Program-made: the position numbers and the translations under genes
Part shown: positions 7,934-16,823 of the stretch, one piece after another
How the letters are laid out: each line of letters opens with the position of its first letter
Position numbering within the stretch: position 1 is the stretch's first letter
DNA from: Stigmatella ashevillena
GTDB lineage: Bacteria; Myxococcota; Myxococcia; Myxococcales; Myxococcaceae
DNA length: 64,000 nucleotides
NCBI RefSeq assembly: GCF_028368975.1
Contig: NZ_JAQNDM010000002.1
Location: 3,900,425-3,964,424, forward strand
Direction: 5' to 3'
Notes under the pieces: model-generated
Databases searched by the model: none
What the model saw: only the letters and a program-made list of their open reading frames with translations
Told to the model about the DNA's origin: nothing

Positions 7934-9073
7934 ATGCCCGCGAAGCAGCACATCTACCTCGTCCCAGGGTTCTTCGGCTTCACCAACCTGGGGGAGCTGC
8001 TGTACTTCGGCCACGTTCGCGACTTCCTCCAGGCGGAGTTTGCCCGGCGCGGGGTAGAGGCGGAGGTGGTGGCGATCCTCTCCCACCCCACGGCCTCCAT
8101 CCGGCAGCGGACGGCGGATCTGCTCAAGGCCATCCAAGAGACGGCCAGCGAGGACGATGGGCCCATCCACCTCATTGGCCACTCCACCGGAGGACTGGAC
8201 TCCCGGCTCTTCGTCAGCCCGGGCGCGTCCCTGCGCGAGGGGCTGGCGCTGGAGTTGTACGCCTCCCGGGTGCGCTCGGTGGTGACGGTGTCCACCCCCC
8301 ACGCGGGCACGCCCCTGGCCTCCTTCTTCCTGGGCGTCTTTGGCCAGCAGTTGCTGCGGCTCCTGTCGCTCTTCACCGTCTATGTGCTGCGCTTCGGGCG
8401 GCTGCCGCTGCGGGTGGTCTTCCGGCTGGGGCACGTGCTGTCGCGGGCGGATGATCAGCTGGGGTGGAAGGCGACGCTGCTGGACCAACTGTTTGATCAG
8501 CTCCTCGGCGACTTCTCCTCGGATCGCCGCGAGGCCGTCTCGCGGTTCCTGGGGGACGTGGGCAACGACACCTCGCTCATCCCCCAGCTCACCCCCGAGG
8601 GGATCGATCTGTTCAACGCGGCCTGCTCGGACAGGCCACACGTGCGCTATGGCTCGGTGGTGACGCAGGCCCGGCCCCCCTCCCTGCGCACCCGGCTGTC
8701 CGCGGGGCTGGACCCCTACGCGCAGCTCACCCACTCGGTGTACGCGTTCTTCTATGGCCAGACGCGGAACATGCCCCTGAACCGGATTCCGTTGCACACG
8801 GCGGCTCAGACGGCGGCGCTGGTGCGAGCCTTCGGGGCCCTGCCCAATCCCCAGTCGTGTGATGGCATCGTCCCCACCCGCTCCCAGGTGTATGGGCAAG
8901 TGATTGGCGCGGTGAGGGCGGACCACCTGGATGCCATCGGCCACTTCGATCAGCCCACCCACCAGCCGCCGCACGTGGACTGGCTCATCTCCGGCTCGGG
9001 TTTCCGGAGGCCCCAGTTCGAAAAGCTGTGGAAGGACGTGTCCAGCTTCCTGCTGGACGAGCCGGTGCCCTGA
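7934..9073 (+). CDS. alpha/beta-hydrolase, triacylglycerol lipase-like
   Basis: A 379-residue hydrolase. The nucleophile elbow is GHSTGG, preceded by PIHLI and followed by LDSRLF. Other lipase-like features are an N-terminal YLVPGFFGF oxyanion strand, TVSTPHAGTPLASFF after the nucleophile, a candidate acid in SCDGIVPT and a candidate catalytic histidine in HLDAIGHFD. It therefore resembles secreted bacterial lipases and lysophospholipases, but there is no signal peptide, so it is probably cytosolic or released by a non-classical route. A GGAAGGTGGGG site precedes the ATG. Substrate is not deducible. Confidence 0.85.
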   Translation: MPAKQHIYLVPGFFGFTNLGELLYFGHVRDFLQAEFARRGVEAEVVAILSHPTASIRQRTADLLKAIQETASEDDGPIHLIGHSTGGLDSRLFVSPGASLREGLALELYASRVRSVVTVSTPHAGTPLASFFLGVFGQQLLRLLSLFTVYVLRFGRLPLRVVFRLGHVLSRADDQLGWKATLLDQLFDQLLGDFSSDRREAVSRFLGDVGNDTSLIPQLTPEGIDLFNAACSDRPHVRYGSVVTQARPPSLRTRLSAGLDPYAQLTHSVYAFFYGQTRNMPLNRIPLHTAAQTAALVRAFGALPNPQSCDGIVPTRSQVYGQVIGAVRADHLDAIGHFDQPTHQPPHVDWLISGSGFRRPQFEKLWKDVSSFLLDEPVP

Positions 9074-9237
9074 AGGGAAGAGCGCGCCTCAACGGGCGGC
9101 TCACACACCGCCATGCGCCCGGCAGGCAGCCCCCTCTCCAGACGGGGGGCAGTGGGTTGGCGGTCCCCGGTCCCCATCTCCACTCTCCTGAGGGCCGCCG
9201 GTCATTCCGCCGCGGCATGAGGCAAGGGAACGCGGAC

Positions 9238-9774
9238 ATGAAATTTACCAGCCACGTCAATCTTCCCGCCGACGCGCGCGAGGATCTCATCGAGCTGCTG
9301 AACAAGGATCTCGCCAACGCCATCGATCTGCACTGGCAGGTAAAGCAGGCGCACTGGAACATCCGAGGCAAGCACTTCATCAGCCGCCACCTGCTGTTCG
9401 ACAGCCTGGCCGACCACCTGCGCAAGCAGGCGGACTCCATGGCCGAGCGGGCGGGGACCTTGGGAGGCTACGCCGAAGGCACCATCCGCCTGGCCGCGAA
9501 GAACAGCCAGTTGCCCGAGTACGACTTGCAGGCCGTGGACGGAGATGCCCACCTGGCGGCCCTGGTGGACCGCTTCGCACGGTACGCGGCCAGCATCCGC
9601 GAGGGCATCCAACGCTCCGAGGCCCTGGAGGACCCCGTGACGGTGGACCTGCTCACGCAAATCTTGAGCGAGGTGGAGCTCGACCTGTGGTTCCTGGAGA
9701 GCCACCTGCAAGGGGATGTGCGCATGCCCACCCGCGCACGCCGCGAAGAGCAGCCCCCCACCTCTCACGCCTGA
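9238..9774 (+). CDS. dps: Dps family DNA-binding ferritin-like protein
   Basis: A 178-residue ferritin-like protein that should form a 12-mer oxidising Fe(II) with peroxide and storing iron. All Dps ferroxidase ligands can be placed. They are the histidine of AHWNIRG, the H and D of SRHLLFD, and the D and E of ADSMAERAGTLGG. The C-terminal tail is basic and prolinerich (PTRARREEQ) and could contact DNA. The ATG at 9238 has AAGGGA eight bases upstream; an in-frame ATG at 9217 is less well placed. It is followed by a Nu-class GST and SelO, an oxidative-stress grouping. Confidence 0.92.
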   Translation: MKFTSHVNLPADAREDLIELLNKDLANAIDLHWQVKQAHWNIRGKHFISRHLLFDSLADHLRKQADSMAERAGTLGGYAEGTIRLAAKNSQLPEYDLQAVDGDAHLAALVDRFARYAASIREGIQRSEALEDPVTVDLLTQILSEVELDLWFLESHLQGDVRMPTRARREEQPPTSHA

Positions 9775-9788
9775 GGCGAGCCGGACGC

Positions 9789-9824
9789 GGCGGGCCGTGC
9801 ATTCCCACGAGCGCGCGGCCCGCC
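9789..9824 (+). terminator. GC-rich hairpin after dps, possible terminator
   Basis: GGCGGGCCG at 9789-9797 pairs perfectly with CGGCCCGCC at 9816-9824 across an 18-base loop, 14 bases after the dps stop. No T-run follows, so it may slow transcription or protect the 3' end rather than terminate efficiently. Confidence 0.35.
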
Positions 9825-9870
9825 CGCTTCATATAAGAGGTCCCTCCATGCCCGCCAGGAAGGACCGCGC

Positions 9871-10494
9871 ATGATCGATCTCTACACGTTCACGACCCCC
9901 AATGGGCAGAAGGCCTCCATTGCCCTCGAAGAGCTGGGACTGCCCTACACGGTGAAGGTGATCAACATCTCCAAGGGTGAGCAGTTCCACCCCGAGTTCC
10001 TCGCCATCAACCCCAACAACAAGATTCCCGCCATCGTGGACCACTCGGTGCCAGGAGGGCTGAAGCTCTTCGAGTCCGGCGCCATCCTGCTCTACCTGGC
10101 GGAGAAGACAGGGCGGCTGCTGCCCACGGATCCGGTGGGCAAGGCCGAGGTGACGCAGTGGCTGATGTTCCAGATGGGCGGCGTGGGCCCGATGCTCGGA
10201 CAGCTCGGCTTCTTCACCCGCTTCGCCCCCACGAAGATCCCCCTGGCCATCGAGCGCTACCGCAATGAGAGCAGCCGCATCCTGGGCGTGCTGGACCGGC
10301 ACCTGAGCAGCCGGGACTACGTGGCCCGCGAGTTCTCCGTGGCGGACATCGCCCTGTATCCCTGGCTGGTGTCCGCCCGAAACATATACCCTGAACTCTT
10401 CAGGCCCTTGACGGCGCTGCCCCAGTGGCTGGAGCGCGTGGGGGCCCGTCCCGCCGTCCAGCGGGGCATGAAGGTCCCCAACCTCTCGCGGTAA
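9871..10494 (+). CDS. Nu-class glutathione transferase / disulfide reductase (YfcG/YghU-like)
   Basis: A 207-residue GST-fold protein. The active-site start YTFTTPNGQKASIALEELGLPY matches the TPNG(K/Q) signature of the Nu class, whose E. coli members YfcG and YghU bind two glutathiones and reduce disulfides and peroxides. The segment NPNNKIPAIVDH supplies the cis-proline and LFESGAILLYLAE the gamma-glutamyl-binding ES pair. The helical domain carries the FSVADIALYPW cap. The SelO gene starts five bases after its stop, so the two are cotranscribed and likely act together in thiol redox control. Confidence 0.9.
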   Translation: MIDLYTFTTPNGQKASIALEELGLPYTVKVINISKGEQFHPEFLAINPNNKIPAIVDHSVPGGLKLFESGAILLYLAEKTGRLLPTDPVGKAEVTQWLMFQMGGVGPMLGQLGFFTRFAPTKIPLAIERYRNESSRILGVLDRHLSSRDYVAREFSVADIALYPWLVSARNIYPELFRPLTALPQWLERVGARPAVQRGMKVPNLSR

Positions 10495-10499
10495 CGCCC

Positions 10500-11966
10500 A
10501 TGGCCTCGCTCGAGCAGCTCACCTTCTCCAACCCCTACGCCTCCCTGCCCCCGGAGTTCAGCGTCCGGGTGCGCCCCGCTCCCCTCGCGGAGGCGCGACT
10601 CGTGAGCGTCAGCCCGGAGGCGCTCCGGCTGCTGGACCTGGAGGAGGCCGAGGCCCAGCGCCCCGAGTTCGTGGAGGTGATGGGCGGCGCGCGGCTCCTG
10701 CCGGGCATGGAGCCCGTGGCCACAGTCTACTCCGGCCACCAGTTCGGGGTGTATGTGCCTCGGCTGGGGGACGGGCGGGCCCTGCTGCTGGGCGAGGTGC
10801 ACAACGCGGCGGGCGAGCGGTGGGAGGTGCAGCTCAAGGGCTCGGGCCCCACCCCGTTCTCCCGCATGGGAGATGGGCGCGCGGTGCTGCGCTCCACCGT
10901 GCGGGAATACCTCTGCAGCGAGGCCATGCACGCCCTGGGCATTCCCACCACGCGGGCCCTCTGTGTCATTGGCAGCCCCGAGGCGGTCTACCGCGAGGAG
11001 GTGGAAACAGGCGCCATCCTGGTGCGACTGGCTCCCTCACACGTGCGCTTCGGAACCTTCGAGTACTTCGCCCACACCGAGCAGACCGGACATGTGGCCC
11101 TGCTGGCCGAGCACGTCATCGCGCGGCACTTCCCTCACCTGGCCGGAGCGCCGGACCGGCACACGCGCTTGTTCTCGGAGGTGGTCGAGCGCACCGCGCG
11201 CCTCGTGGCGCAATGGCAGGCGGTGGGTTTTGCCCACGGGGTGATGAACACAGACAACATGTCCCTGCTGGGGCTCACCCTGGACTATGGCCCCTTCGGC
11301 TTCCTGGACGACTTCGAGCCCGGCTTCATCTGCAACCACTCGGATCATTCCGGCCGCTACGCCTTCGACAAACAGCCGCGCATCGCCCTGTGGAATCTGT
11401 CGTGTCTGGCCCAGGCGCTCCTCTCGCTCGTTCCAGAGGATGCGCTCCGGGCGGCGCTGGAGTCCTTCGCCCCCACCTACTCCGCCCTCTGGCAGGCACG
11501 GATGCGGGAGAAGCTCGGCCTGCGGGAGGAGCGGGAGGACGACCGGGGCCTCCTGGAAGCCCTGCTGGCCCGGATGGCGGAGTCCCGGACGGACTACACC
11601 CGCTTCTTCCGGGCCCTGGGACACTTCGATTCCTCGCCCCAGGCCCGCAACGAGCCCCTGCGGGCCCTGTTCTCCCGTCCGGAAGGCTTCGAGGCGTGGG
11701 CGTCCCTCTACCGCACGCGGCTGGCGGCCGAGGGCAGCGTGGACGCCGAGCGCCACGAGCGCATGGCCCGCGTCAATCCCAAGTACGTGCTGCGCAACTA
11801 TCTGGCCCAGACGGCCATCCTCCGGGCCCAGCAAGGGGACTTCAGTGAAGTGGACCGCCTGCGCGCGGTGCTGTCTCGCCCCTTCGAGGAGCAACCCAGG
11901 TCGGAGCCGTATGCAGCGCCCCCTCCCAGTTGGGGCAGGCACCTCGAGGTAAGCTGCAGTTCATGA
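10500..11966 (+). CDS. selO: protein adenylyltransferase SelO
   Basis: A 488-residue member of the SelO/YdiU pseudokinase family, which transfers AMP from ATP to Ser, Thr or Tyr of target proteins and is tied to S-glutathionylation in E. coli. Visible family segments include TVYSGHQFGVYVPRLGDGRA, VQLKGSGPTPFSRMGDGRAVLRS, GIPTTRALCVIGS and the metal-binding NTDNMSLLGLTLDYGPFGFLDDF. The protein ends VSCSS: the cysteine stands where many SelO proteins have selenocysteine, three residues from the end, and is thought to form an internal disulfide. ATG at 10500 lies five bases after the GST stop. Length agrees with E. coli SelO (about 480). Confidence 0.95.
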   Translation: MASLEQLTFSNPYASLPPEFSVRVRPAPLAEARLVSVSPEALRLLDLEEAEAQRPEFVEVMGGARLLPGMEPVATVYSGHQFGVYVPRLGDGRALLLGEVHNAAGERWEVQLKGSGPTPFSRMGDGRAVLRSTVREYLCSEAMHALGIPTTRALCVIGSPEAVYREEVETGAILVRLAPSHVRFGTFEYFAHTEQTGHVALLAEHVIARHFPHLAGAPDRHTRLFSEVVERTARLVAQWQAVGFAHGVMNTDNMSLLGLTLDYGPFGFLDDFEPGFICNHSDHSGRYAFDKQPRIALWNLSCLAQALLSLVPEDALRAALESFAPTYSALWQARMREKLGLREEREDDRGLLEALLARMAESRTDYTRFFRALGHFDSSPQARNEPLRALFSRPEGFEAWASLYRTRLAAEGSVDAERHERMARVNPKYVLRNYLAQTAILRAQQGDFSEVDRLRAVLSRPFEEQPRSEPYAAPPPSWGRHLEVSCSS

Positions 11967-12075
11967 CGGTTGCCCCTGCCTTCCGGGGGCTCGGCCGTGC
12001 ACTTTGCATCACTTGGCGAGCCTCAAGAGCAGGTCTGCTTGTCGGCCCTGAGGACACGGCCAACCCTTCAGGGGA

Positions 12076-12603
12076 ATGGTTCCTGACTTCACGCAATTGC
12101 CCTCCCGGGGGGAGCATGGCGCTCTCCACATCGTCGTCGAATCTCCTCGCGGCTCCACCGTGAAACTGAAGTACGAGCCGACACTGAGGGCTTTCACCAT
12201 CAGCCGGCCGCTGACCCGGGGGCTTCAGTATCCTTACGACTGGGGTTTCATCCCGGGGACGCGGGGGCCTGACGGAGATCCGCTGGATGCGATGGTGTAC
12301 TGGGACGTGGCCACCTGGCCGGGCGTGGTGTTGCCGTGCCGGGCCCTCGGCGTGCTTCAGGTGGACCAGAAGACATCGGACGGCACGGGCCGCGAGCGCA
12401 ATGATCGGCTCCTCGTGGTGCCCGTGTCCGCGGTGCGCGCCGGACACCTGCGCAGCCACGAGGACCTGTCCCAGCGCGAGCGGGAAGAGCTGGAGCACTT
12501 CTTTCTGACCGCCGTGGCCTTCGAGGACAAGGACGCGCGCATTCTTGGGTGGGCGGGGCCCGAGGAGGCCGAGCGGATGGTGACCCCGAGCACGGGGAGC
12601 TGA
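12076..12603 (+). CDS. ppa: inorganic pyrophosphatase, family I
   Basis: A 175-residue soluble pyrophosphatase that would hydrolyse PPi to two phosphates in the cytosol. The substrate-binding ESPRGSTVKLKYEP and YPYDWGFIPGTRGPDGDPLDAMV are present, the latter containing the family signature D-G-D-P-L-D with three Mg-binding aspartates. RNDRLLVVPV is the third conserved block. The start is preceded closely by CAGGGGA. The gap from selO is 109 bases. The CHAD gene begins six bases after its stop, so the two are cotranscribed. Confidence 0.92.
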   Translation: MVPDFTQLPSRGEHGALHIVVESPRGSTVKLKYEPTLRAFTISRPLTRGLQYPYDWGFIPGTRGPDGDPLDAMVYWDVATWPGVVLPCRALGVLQVDQKTSDGTGRERNDRLLVVPVSAVRAGHLRSHEDLSQREREELEHFFLTAVAFEDKDARILGWAGPEEAERMVTPSTGS

Positions 12604-12609
12604 GCCACC

Positions 12610-13500
12610 ATGCCCCCTCCCACGCCCATCCGCGGGCTAAGCCCCGCGAGCCGGTTGGATGAAGCCGCCCGGCGCATTCTCGCGGGCCGCCTGGCCGATG
12701 TCCGTCACCCCGAGTTCAGCCTCTCGGACGAGCTCTCCCTGGAGGGGGTCCACGACATGCGCGTGGCCACCCGCCGCCTGCGCGCGGCCCTTCAGGTGTT
12801 CCGCCAGACAGGCCGCCTCGATGAGGTGGACCGCCAGGTGAAGCAGCTCCAGGACGCGCTCGGCGAGGTGAGGGACATTCACGTCCAGAGGGACTGGCTG
12901 GCCCAGGCCACCCGGAAGCAGAAGGCCCAGCACCGCGCGGGCCTCAAGGACCTCCAACATCGGCGGGAGGCACTGCTCGACGACCGCTCGGCGCGGCTGC
13001 GGCGCGCGCTGAAGCGCTGGTCAGAACGCACGGTCCCCCTGCTCCTGCTGCGCATGGGAGAGATGAAGGACGCCCATGCCTACGGCGGAGGACGCATCCG
13101 CCGCCACCTGCGCCAGCGCCTCAAGCGGGTGGAGAAGCGCATGGCGCGGTACGCCGAGGCCCCCGATGCGATCACCGCGCACGAGTTGCGCAAGAAGACC
13201 AAGAAGTTCCGCTATGCGCTGGAAGTCTTCCAGCCTGCCTTGAGCCGCACCATGGAGGCCCTGCTGGAAATCCTCGTCCCGCTCCAGGAGGGGTTGGGCG
13301 AGTTGCATGATGCGGACGTACGGCTGGAGTTGCTCGGGCACGTATCTGCCGAAGCCCCCCCCGCGGAGCGGGAGGCGGCCAGAACGCTCTTGGAAACGGT
13401 GCGTGAGGAGCGTGCCCAGCGCGCGGCGGAGATTGCCCGCGAACTCCAGCGCTGGCAGTCCGAGCAGATCATCCGGAGGCTGCGCCGGATGCTGGGCTGA
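12610..13500 (+). CDS. CHAD domain protein, probable polyphosphate-binding
   Basis: A 296-residue alpha-helical protein. The CHAD family has conserved histidines and a lining of basic residues; here HDMRVATRRLRAALQVFR (around residues 48-65) and AHELRKKTKKFRYALEVF (around 190-207) are the two internally related signature helices. The abundance of Arg and Lys fits the known ability of CHAD proteins to bind inorganic polyphosphate. There is no attached CYTH domain. Its tight linkage to the pyrophosphatase (six-base gap) suggests a shared role in phosphate or polyphosphate handling, which is inference. It converges on the 13508 gene. Confidence 0.88.
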   Translation: MPPPTPIRGLSPASRLDEAARRILAGRLADVRHPEFSLSDELSLEGVHDMRVATRRLRAALQVFRQTGRLDEVDRQVKQLQDALGEVRDIHVQRDWLAQATRKQKAQHRAGLKDLQHRREALLDDRSARLRRALKRWSERTVPLLLLRMGEMKDAHAYGGGRIRRHLRQRLKRVEKRMARYAEAPDAITAHELRKKTKKFRYALEVFQPALSRTMEALLEILVPLQEGLGELHDADVRLELLGHVSAEAPPAEREAARTLLETVREERAQRAAEIARELQRWQSEQIIRRLRRMLG

Positions 13501-13507
13501 GCCCAGG

Positions 13508-14260
13508 CTACGGCCCCACGGCCCCCGGGACAGACTCGCCGCTCTCGGGCACGGACGGACGGACGGGCTCCTGCGAGGTGGTCACCTCGATGCGCACGGC
13601 CTGCGGCTCGCCGCCCACGTCCTGATACGAGGCCCGGACCTGGCTGCCCTCCTCGATGTCCGAGGCACGCGCCCGACGCCCATTCACGAGCACCTGGGTC
13701 CCAGGCGCCAGCTGAAGGCGAATTTGAGGCTCGCCGCGGACGCTCACCAGAAGTTCCTGGGCGTTGACCGTCAGCACCTCCCCGGTGACGAACTGCGGCC
13801 CCTGAGAGGCCCCGGGGGCGCCCGAAGCGGCGGCCACGGGCTGCTGGGCCTGCTGTGACAGCTCCGTCTGCTGCTGACGTTGCGCCTCCAGCGCGCTCGA
13901 CTGGGCCGCCGCGACCGTCTGTTCCGCTTGCTGGGCCTGCTGCTGCGCTTGCTGCTGGGCGTTCTGCGCCTGCTGGAGCTCCTGCTGCGCCTTCACCTGC
14001 GCCTTCTCCAGGTTCTGGCGCGCCTCCTGCACCGACTCCTGGGCGCGCGTGGCCTGTCGCTGCTGCTGGATGGCCTCCTTCTGGGCCTCTTCCGCCCGAT
14101 CGAACGCTTGCTCCGCACGGCCGTGGGCCTGCGCGACAGCCTTCGAGGCAGAGGCTTGCCCGCCCTCCTGCCGGGGCGACAACGCCCTGTCCTGGTCACA
14201 CCCCGCCGTCAACAGCAGCGCGGTGATTCCGGCTGATAGTCCCTTGGCGCCCAGTCTCAT
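13508..14260 (-). CDS. Gln-rich coiled-coil lipoprotein with C-terminal beta domain
   Basis: A 250-residue lipoprotein: a signal peptide ending LLLTAGC|D, then residues about 40-140 made almost entirely of Ala, Gln and Glu in heptad-like order (EKAQVKAQQELQQAQNAQQ). This is a long coiled coil that could span part of the periplasm. The C-terminal 90 residues (FVTGEVLTVNAQELLVSVRG, LAPGTQVLVNG) resemble a small OB-like or DUF5666-type beta domain also seen in the lipoprotein at 50513. ATG at 14260 was chosen for the signal peptide. Function is unknown. Confidence 0.75.
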   Translation of the reverse strand: MRLGAKGLSAGITALLLTAGCDQDRALSPRQEGGQASASKAVAQAHGRAEQAFDRAEEAQKEAIQQQRQATRAQESVQEARQNLEKAQVKAQQELQQAQNAQQQAQQQAQQAEQTVAAAQSSALEAQRQQQTELSQQAQQPVAAASGAPGASQGPQFVTGEVLTVNAQELLVSVRGEPQIRLQLAPGTQVLVNGRRARASDIEEGSQVRASYQDVGGEPQAVRIEVTTSQEPVRPSVPESGESVPGAVGP

Positions 14261-14418
14261 GGTCTCTCCCGTGTTCAGGTGGACATTGAAAAGATGACGC
14301 TCGGCAGCCAGACGCCAACCCACTCGGGGTGAACTCCGGGCTTTCGTCAGCCTGCTCCCCCGTCCTCCCCACGAGATGCCTCTACCGCTGAGCCGGGTTC
14401 AGCGGTAAGCGGCGGAGC

Positions 14419-15675
14419 ATGCACGTTTGTGGTCTCGACTTTGGAACCAGCAACACGGCGGCGGCCCTGCCGGATGGCACGGTGCTGCCCATCGCCCCGG
14501 AAACGCGTGAGCAGCGGCTCTTCCGCTCCGTCCTCTTCTTCCCCGAGGACGAGCGCACCGTGTACGCCGGGGCCCCGGCCATTACCCGGTACCTGGAGGA
14601 CAACGCCGGGCGCTTCATCCAATCGGTGAAGTCCTTTCTGCACAGCCGCTCGTTCCGCGCCACGCAGGTCCACGGCCGCACCTGGACCATCGAGGACCTG
14701 GTGGCGATCCTCTTGCGGCGGGTACGAGAGGCCATGGCGGCCCACCTGGGCAGCGCTCCAGAGGCCGTCGTGCTCGGCCGCCCCGCGGTCTTCACCGAGG
14801 ACGCGGAGGCCGACGCGCTGGCCGAGCAGCGGCTGCGCAAGGCCGCGGAGCTCGCGGGCTTCACCCGCATCCAGTTCCTCATCGAGCCCATCGCCGCGGC
14901 CCTCGCCTACGAGGCCCAACTGTCACGCGATGAGCTGGTGCTGGTGGCGGACTTCGGCGCGGGCACCACGGACCTGACGTTGATGCGGCTGGGGCCCTCG
15001 CGGCGAGGGCAGCCGGACCGGCGCGGAGACGTGGTGGGCTCCACGGGCGTGCGCATTGGCGGCGATCGCTTCGACGCGGAGATCATGCGCCACAAGCTGC
15101 TGCCCCGCTTCGGCGCGGGCACCACCTACCGGGTCCGGGGCCTGTCGGACAAACGGCTCAAGGTGCCCCAGCACGTCATGGCCAAGCTGCTGTCCTGGCA
15201 CGAGATGTCCTTCATCCGGGAGAAGTCCACCCAGGAGCTGATGGAGATGATGCTGGAGTCCAGCGATCAGCCCGAGACGGCCGAAGCGCTGTACGACCTG
15301 GTGATGGAGAACCTGGGGTACCGGCTGTTCCGGGCCATCGAAGAGGTGAAGGTTCGGCTGTCTCAGGATGAGGAGGCGACGCTGGACTTCGAGGAGGCCC
15401 GCATCACCTTGCATGAGCGCATCACCCGTGCCGAGTTCGAATCGTTCAGCCAACCGCTCCTCACCGAGCTGGACCAGTGCACGCAAGGGCTGCTCGACCG
15501 GTGCACAGGGGTGGGAGAGATCGACGCGGTGTTCCTCACGGGAGGCTCTTCGCAGATTCCCGCCGTGCGCCAGCTCTACGTCCAGCGCTTTGGCGAGGGC
15601 CGGGTGCGCACCGCGGATGCCTTCACCTCGGTGGCCGAGGGACTGGGCCGGGCCTCCGCCACCCTCTCGGGCTGA
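14419..15675 (+). CDS. Hsp70-family protein, YegD-like
   Basis: A 418-residue actin-fold ATPase of the Hsp70 group. CGLDFGTSNTAAAL is phosphate loop 1, LVADFGAGTTDLTLMRL is phosphate loop 2, EPIAAALAYE lies in the connecting helix and VFLTGGSSQIPAV is the adenosine motif. The protein stops after the nucleotide-binding domain and lacks the DnaK substrate-binding and lid domains, like E. coli YegD (about 450 residues). It is thus unlikely to be a general chaperone. No DnaJ or GrpE gene is nearby. Confidence 0.88.
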   Translation: MHVCGLDFGTSNTAAALPDGTVLPIAPETREQRLFRSVLFFPEDERTVYAGAPAITRYLEDNAGRFIQSVKSFLHSRSFRATQVHGRTWTIEDLVAILLRRVREAMAAHLGSAPEAVVLGRPAVFTEDAEADALAEQRLRKAAELAGFTRIQFLIEPIAAALAYEAQLSRDELVLVADFGAGTTDLTLMRLGPSRRGQPDRRGDVVGSTGVRIGGDRFDAEIMRHKLLPRFGAGTTYRVRGLSDKRLKVPQHVMAKLLSWHEMSFIREKSTQELMEMMLESSDQPETAEALYDLVMENLGYRLFRAIEEVKVRLSQDEEATLDFEEARITLHERITRAEFESFSQPLLTELDQCTQGLLDRCTGVGEIDAVFLTGGSSQIPAVRQLYVQRFGEGRVRTADAFTSVAEGLGRASATLSG

Positions 15676-15704
15676 GGGGGCGAAGACCCGGGACACGGCC
15701 TCCT

Positions 15705-16613
15705 CTAGTTTTCGACGAGGATGGCCGCGAACTTGCGCTCGCCGTCCACGGTGTACGTCTTCACGTCCATCAGCCGCGACCCCGTCGCGGACAGGACGGC
15801 GCTGAGCGTGGAGGACGACACGCCGTAGTACCACCACCAGCCGAAGCCCGAGCGCTGCTCCATGACGACGTTGAACCGGGTGCCGGTGGAGTCCGAGGGC
15901 TCGATATTGGTCAGGAACGCGCCATTCTCCGAGAGGAGGGAGCTGACCTGGCTGCCGCTCACGCCCAGGTACCACCACCAGCCACGCGCGTCCGTGCCCG
16001 TGTTGGAGACCATCACGGCGGCGTAACGGGTGCCCGCGGAGGTGGCATAGCTGCGCAGATCCACCAGCCGCGCCTTGTTCTGGGTCAGGTAGGTGGAGAT
16101 CTGCGAGGTGGTGGCGTTGTAGTACCACCACCACCCCTTCGCATCACTCCCGGTGTTGCGGATCATCACCGCCGCGAACAACGTCTGGCCATTCACCACG
16201 TACGGGGCCACGTTGACGAGGCGCGCGTTGTTGGTGCTGAGCGCCGTGGAGAGCTCGGAGCCCGTCGCGGAAGCCACCCACCACCAGCTCTTGGCATGGG
16301 TGCCGCTGTTCTTGACCATCGCCACGGTGAAGCGCAGCGGAGAGGCCTGCTCGACTTCCAGGCTGACAATGCGCGAGCCGGTGGTGCTGATCAGGTCGGC
16401 TACCTGCGCGGTGGTCTGGCCGTAAGCCCACCACCAGGACGTCGGCGTGGTGTTCAGATCTTCAGCGAGCGCGGCGTCCTTCCGCTGGGCCACCTCGGCC
16501 TGAGCGGGAGCGTCCACGCTCTCGGGGCTCTCGAGGGGGCCGCCACAAGCGGTGGAGAGAACGGCGCTGACAACAGCCAGTGCGGAGAACAACCGGGAAC
16601 GCAGCGATGACAT
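15705..16613 (-). CDS. lipoprotein of five WWW tandem repeats (BTRD1-like)
   Basis: A 302-residue lipoprotein (lipobox LSTAC|GG) whose mature part is five repeats of about 48 residues. Each repeat centres on a triple tryptophan: SWWWAYG, SWWWVAS, GWWWYYN, GWWWYLG, GWWWYYG. Between them recur S..L..N.ARLV.L..Y and FAVVMV.NTGT-type strands. This matches the bacterial tandem repeat domain 1 also found at the N-terminus of polyglycine hydrolases. Here no catalytic domain follows. The clustered aromatics suggest carbohydrate or peptide binding at the cell surface, which is inference. No function is known for stand-alone forms. Confidence 0.8.
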   Translation of the reverse strand: MSSLRSRLFSALAVVSAVLSTACGGPLESPESVDAPAQAEVAQRKDAALAEDLNTTPTSWWWAYGQTTAQVADLISTTGSRIVSLEVEQASPLRFTVAMVKNSGTHAKSWWWVASATGSELSTALSTNNARLVNVAPYVVNGQTLFAAVMIRNTGSDAKGWWWYYNATTSQISTYLTQNKARLVDLRSYATSAGTRYAAVMVSNTGTDARGWWWYLGVSGSQVSSLLSENGAFLTNIEPSDSTGTRFNVVMEQRSGFGWWWYYGVSSSTLSAVLSATGSRLMDVKTYTVDGERKFAAILVEN

Positions 16614-16823
16614 GGAGAGACCTTCGACCGGAGAGAGCTCCGGCGGCATGGATGTGGGGTGAATGAGGATGGGGTGCCCTGAAGGGCCCCCTGCCCAGAC
16701 AGACAAGACCTGCTCGGGTTTTCCCGGCGGGCTGTTTCAGGTACGAACGATTCGCCCCATATTCCCGGAGTACTTATTTTCCAGCGAAGGACCTGATTCT
16801 TGGGTTTTCTCTCCCCGTGAGAA

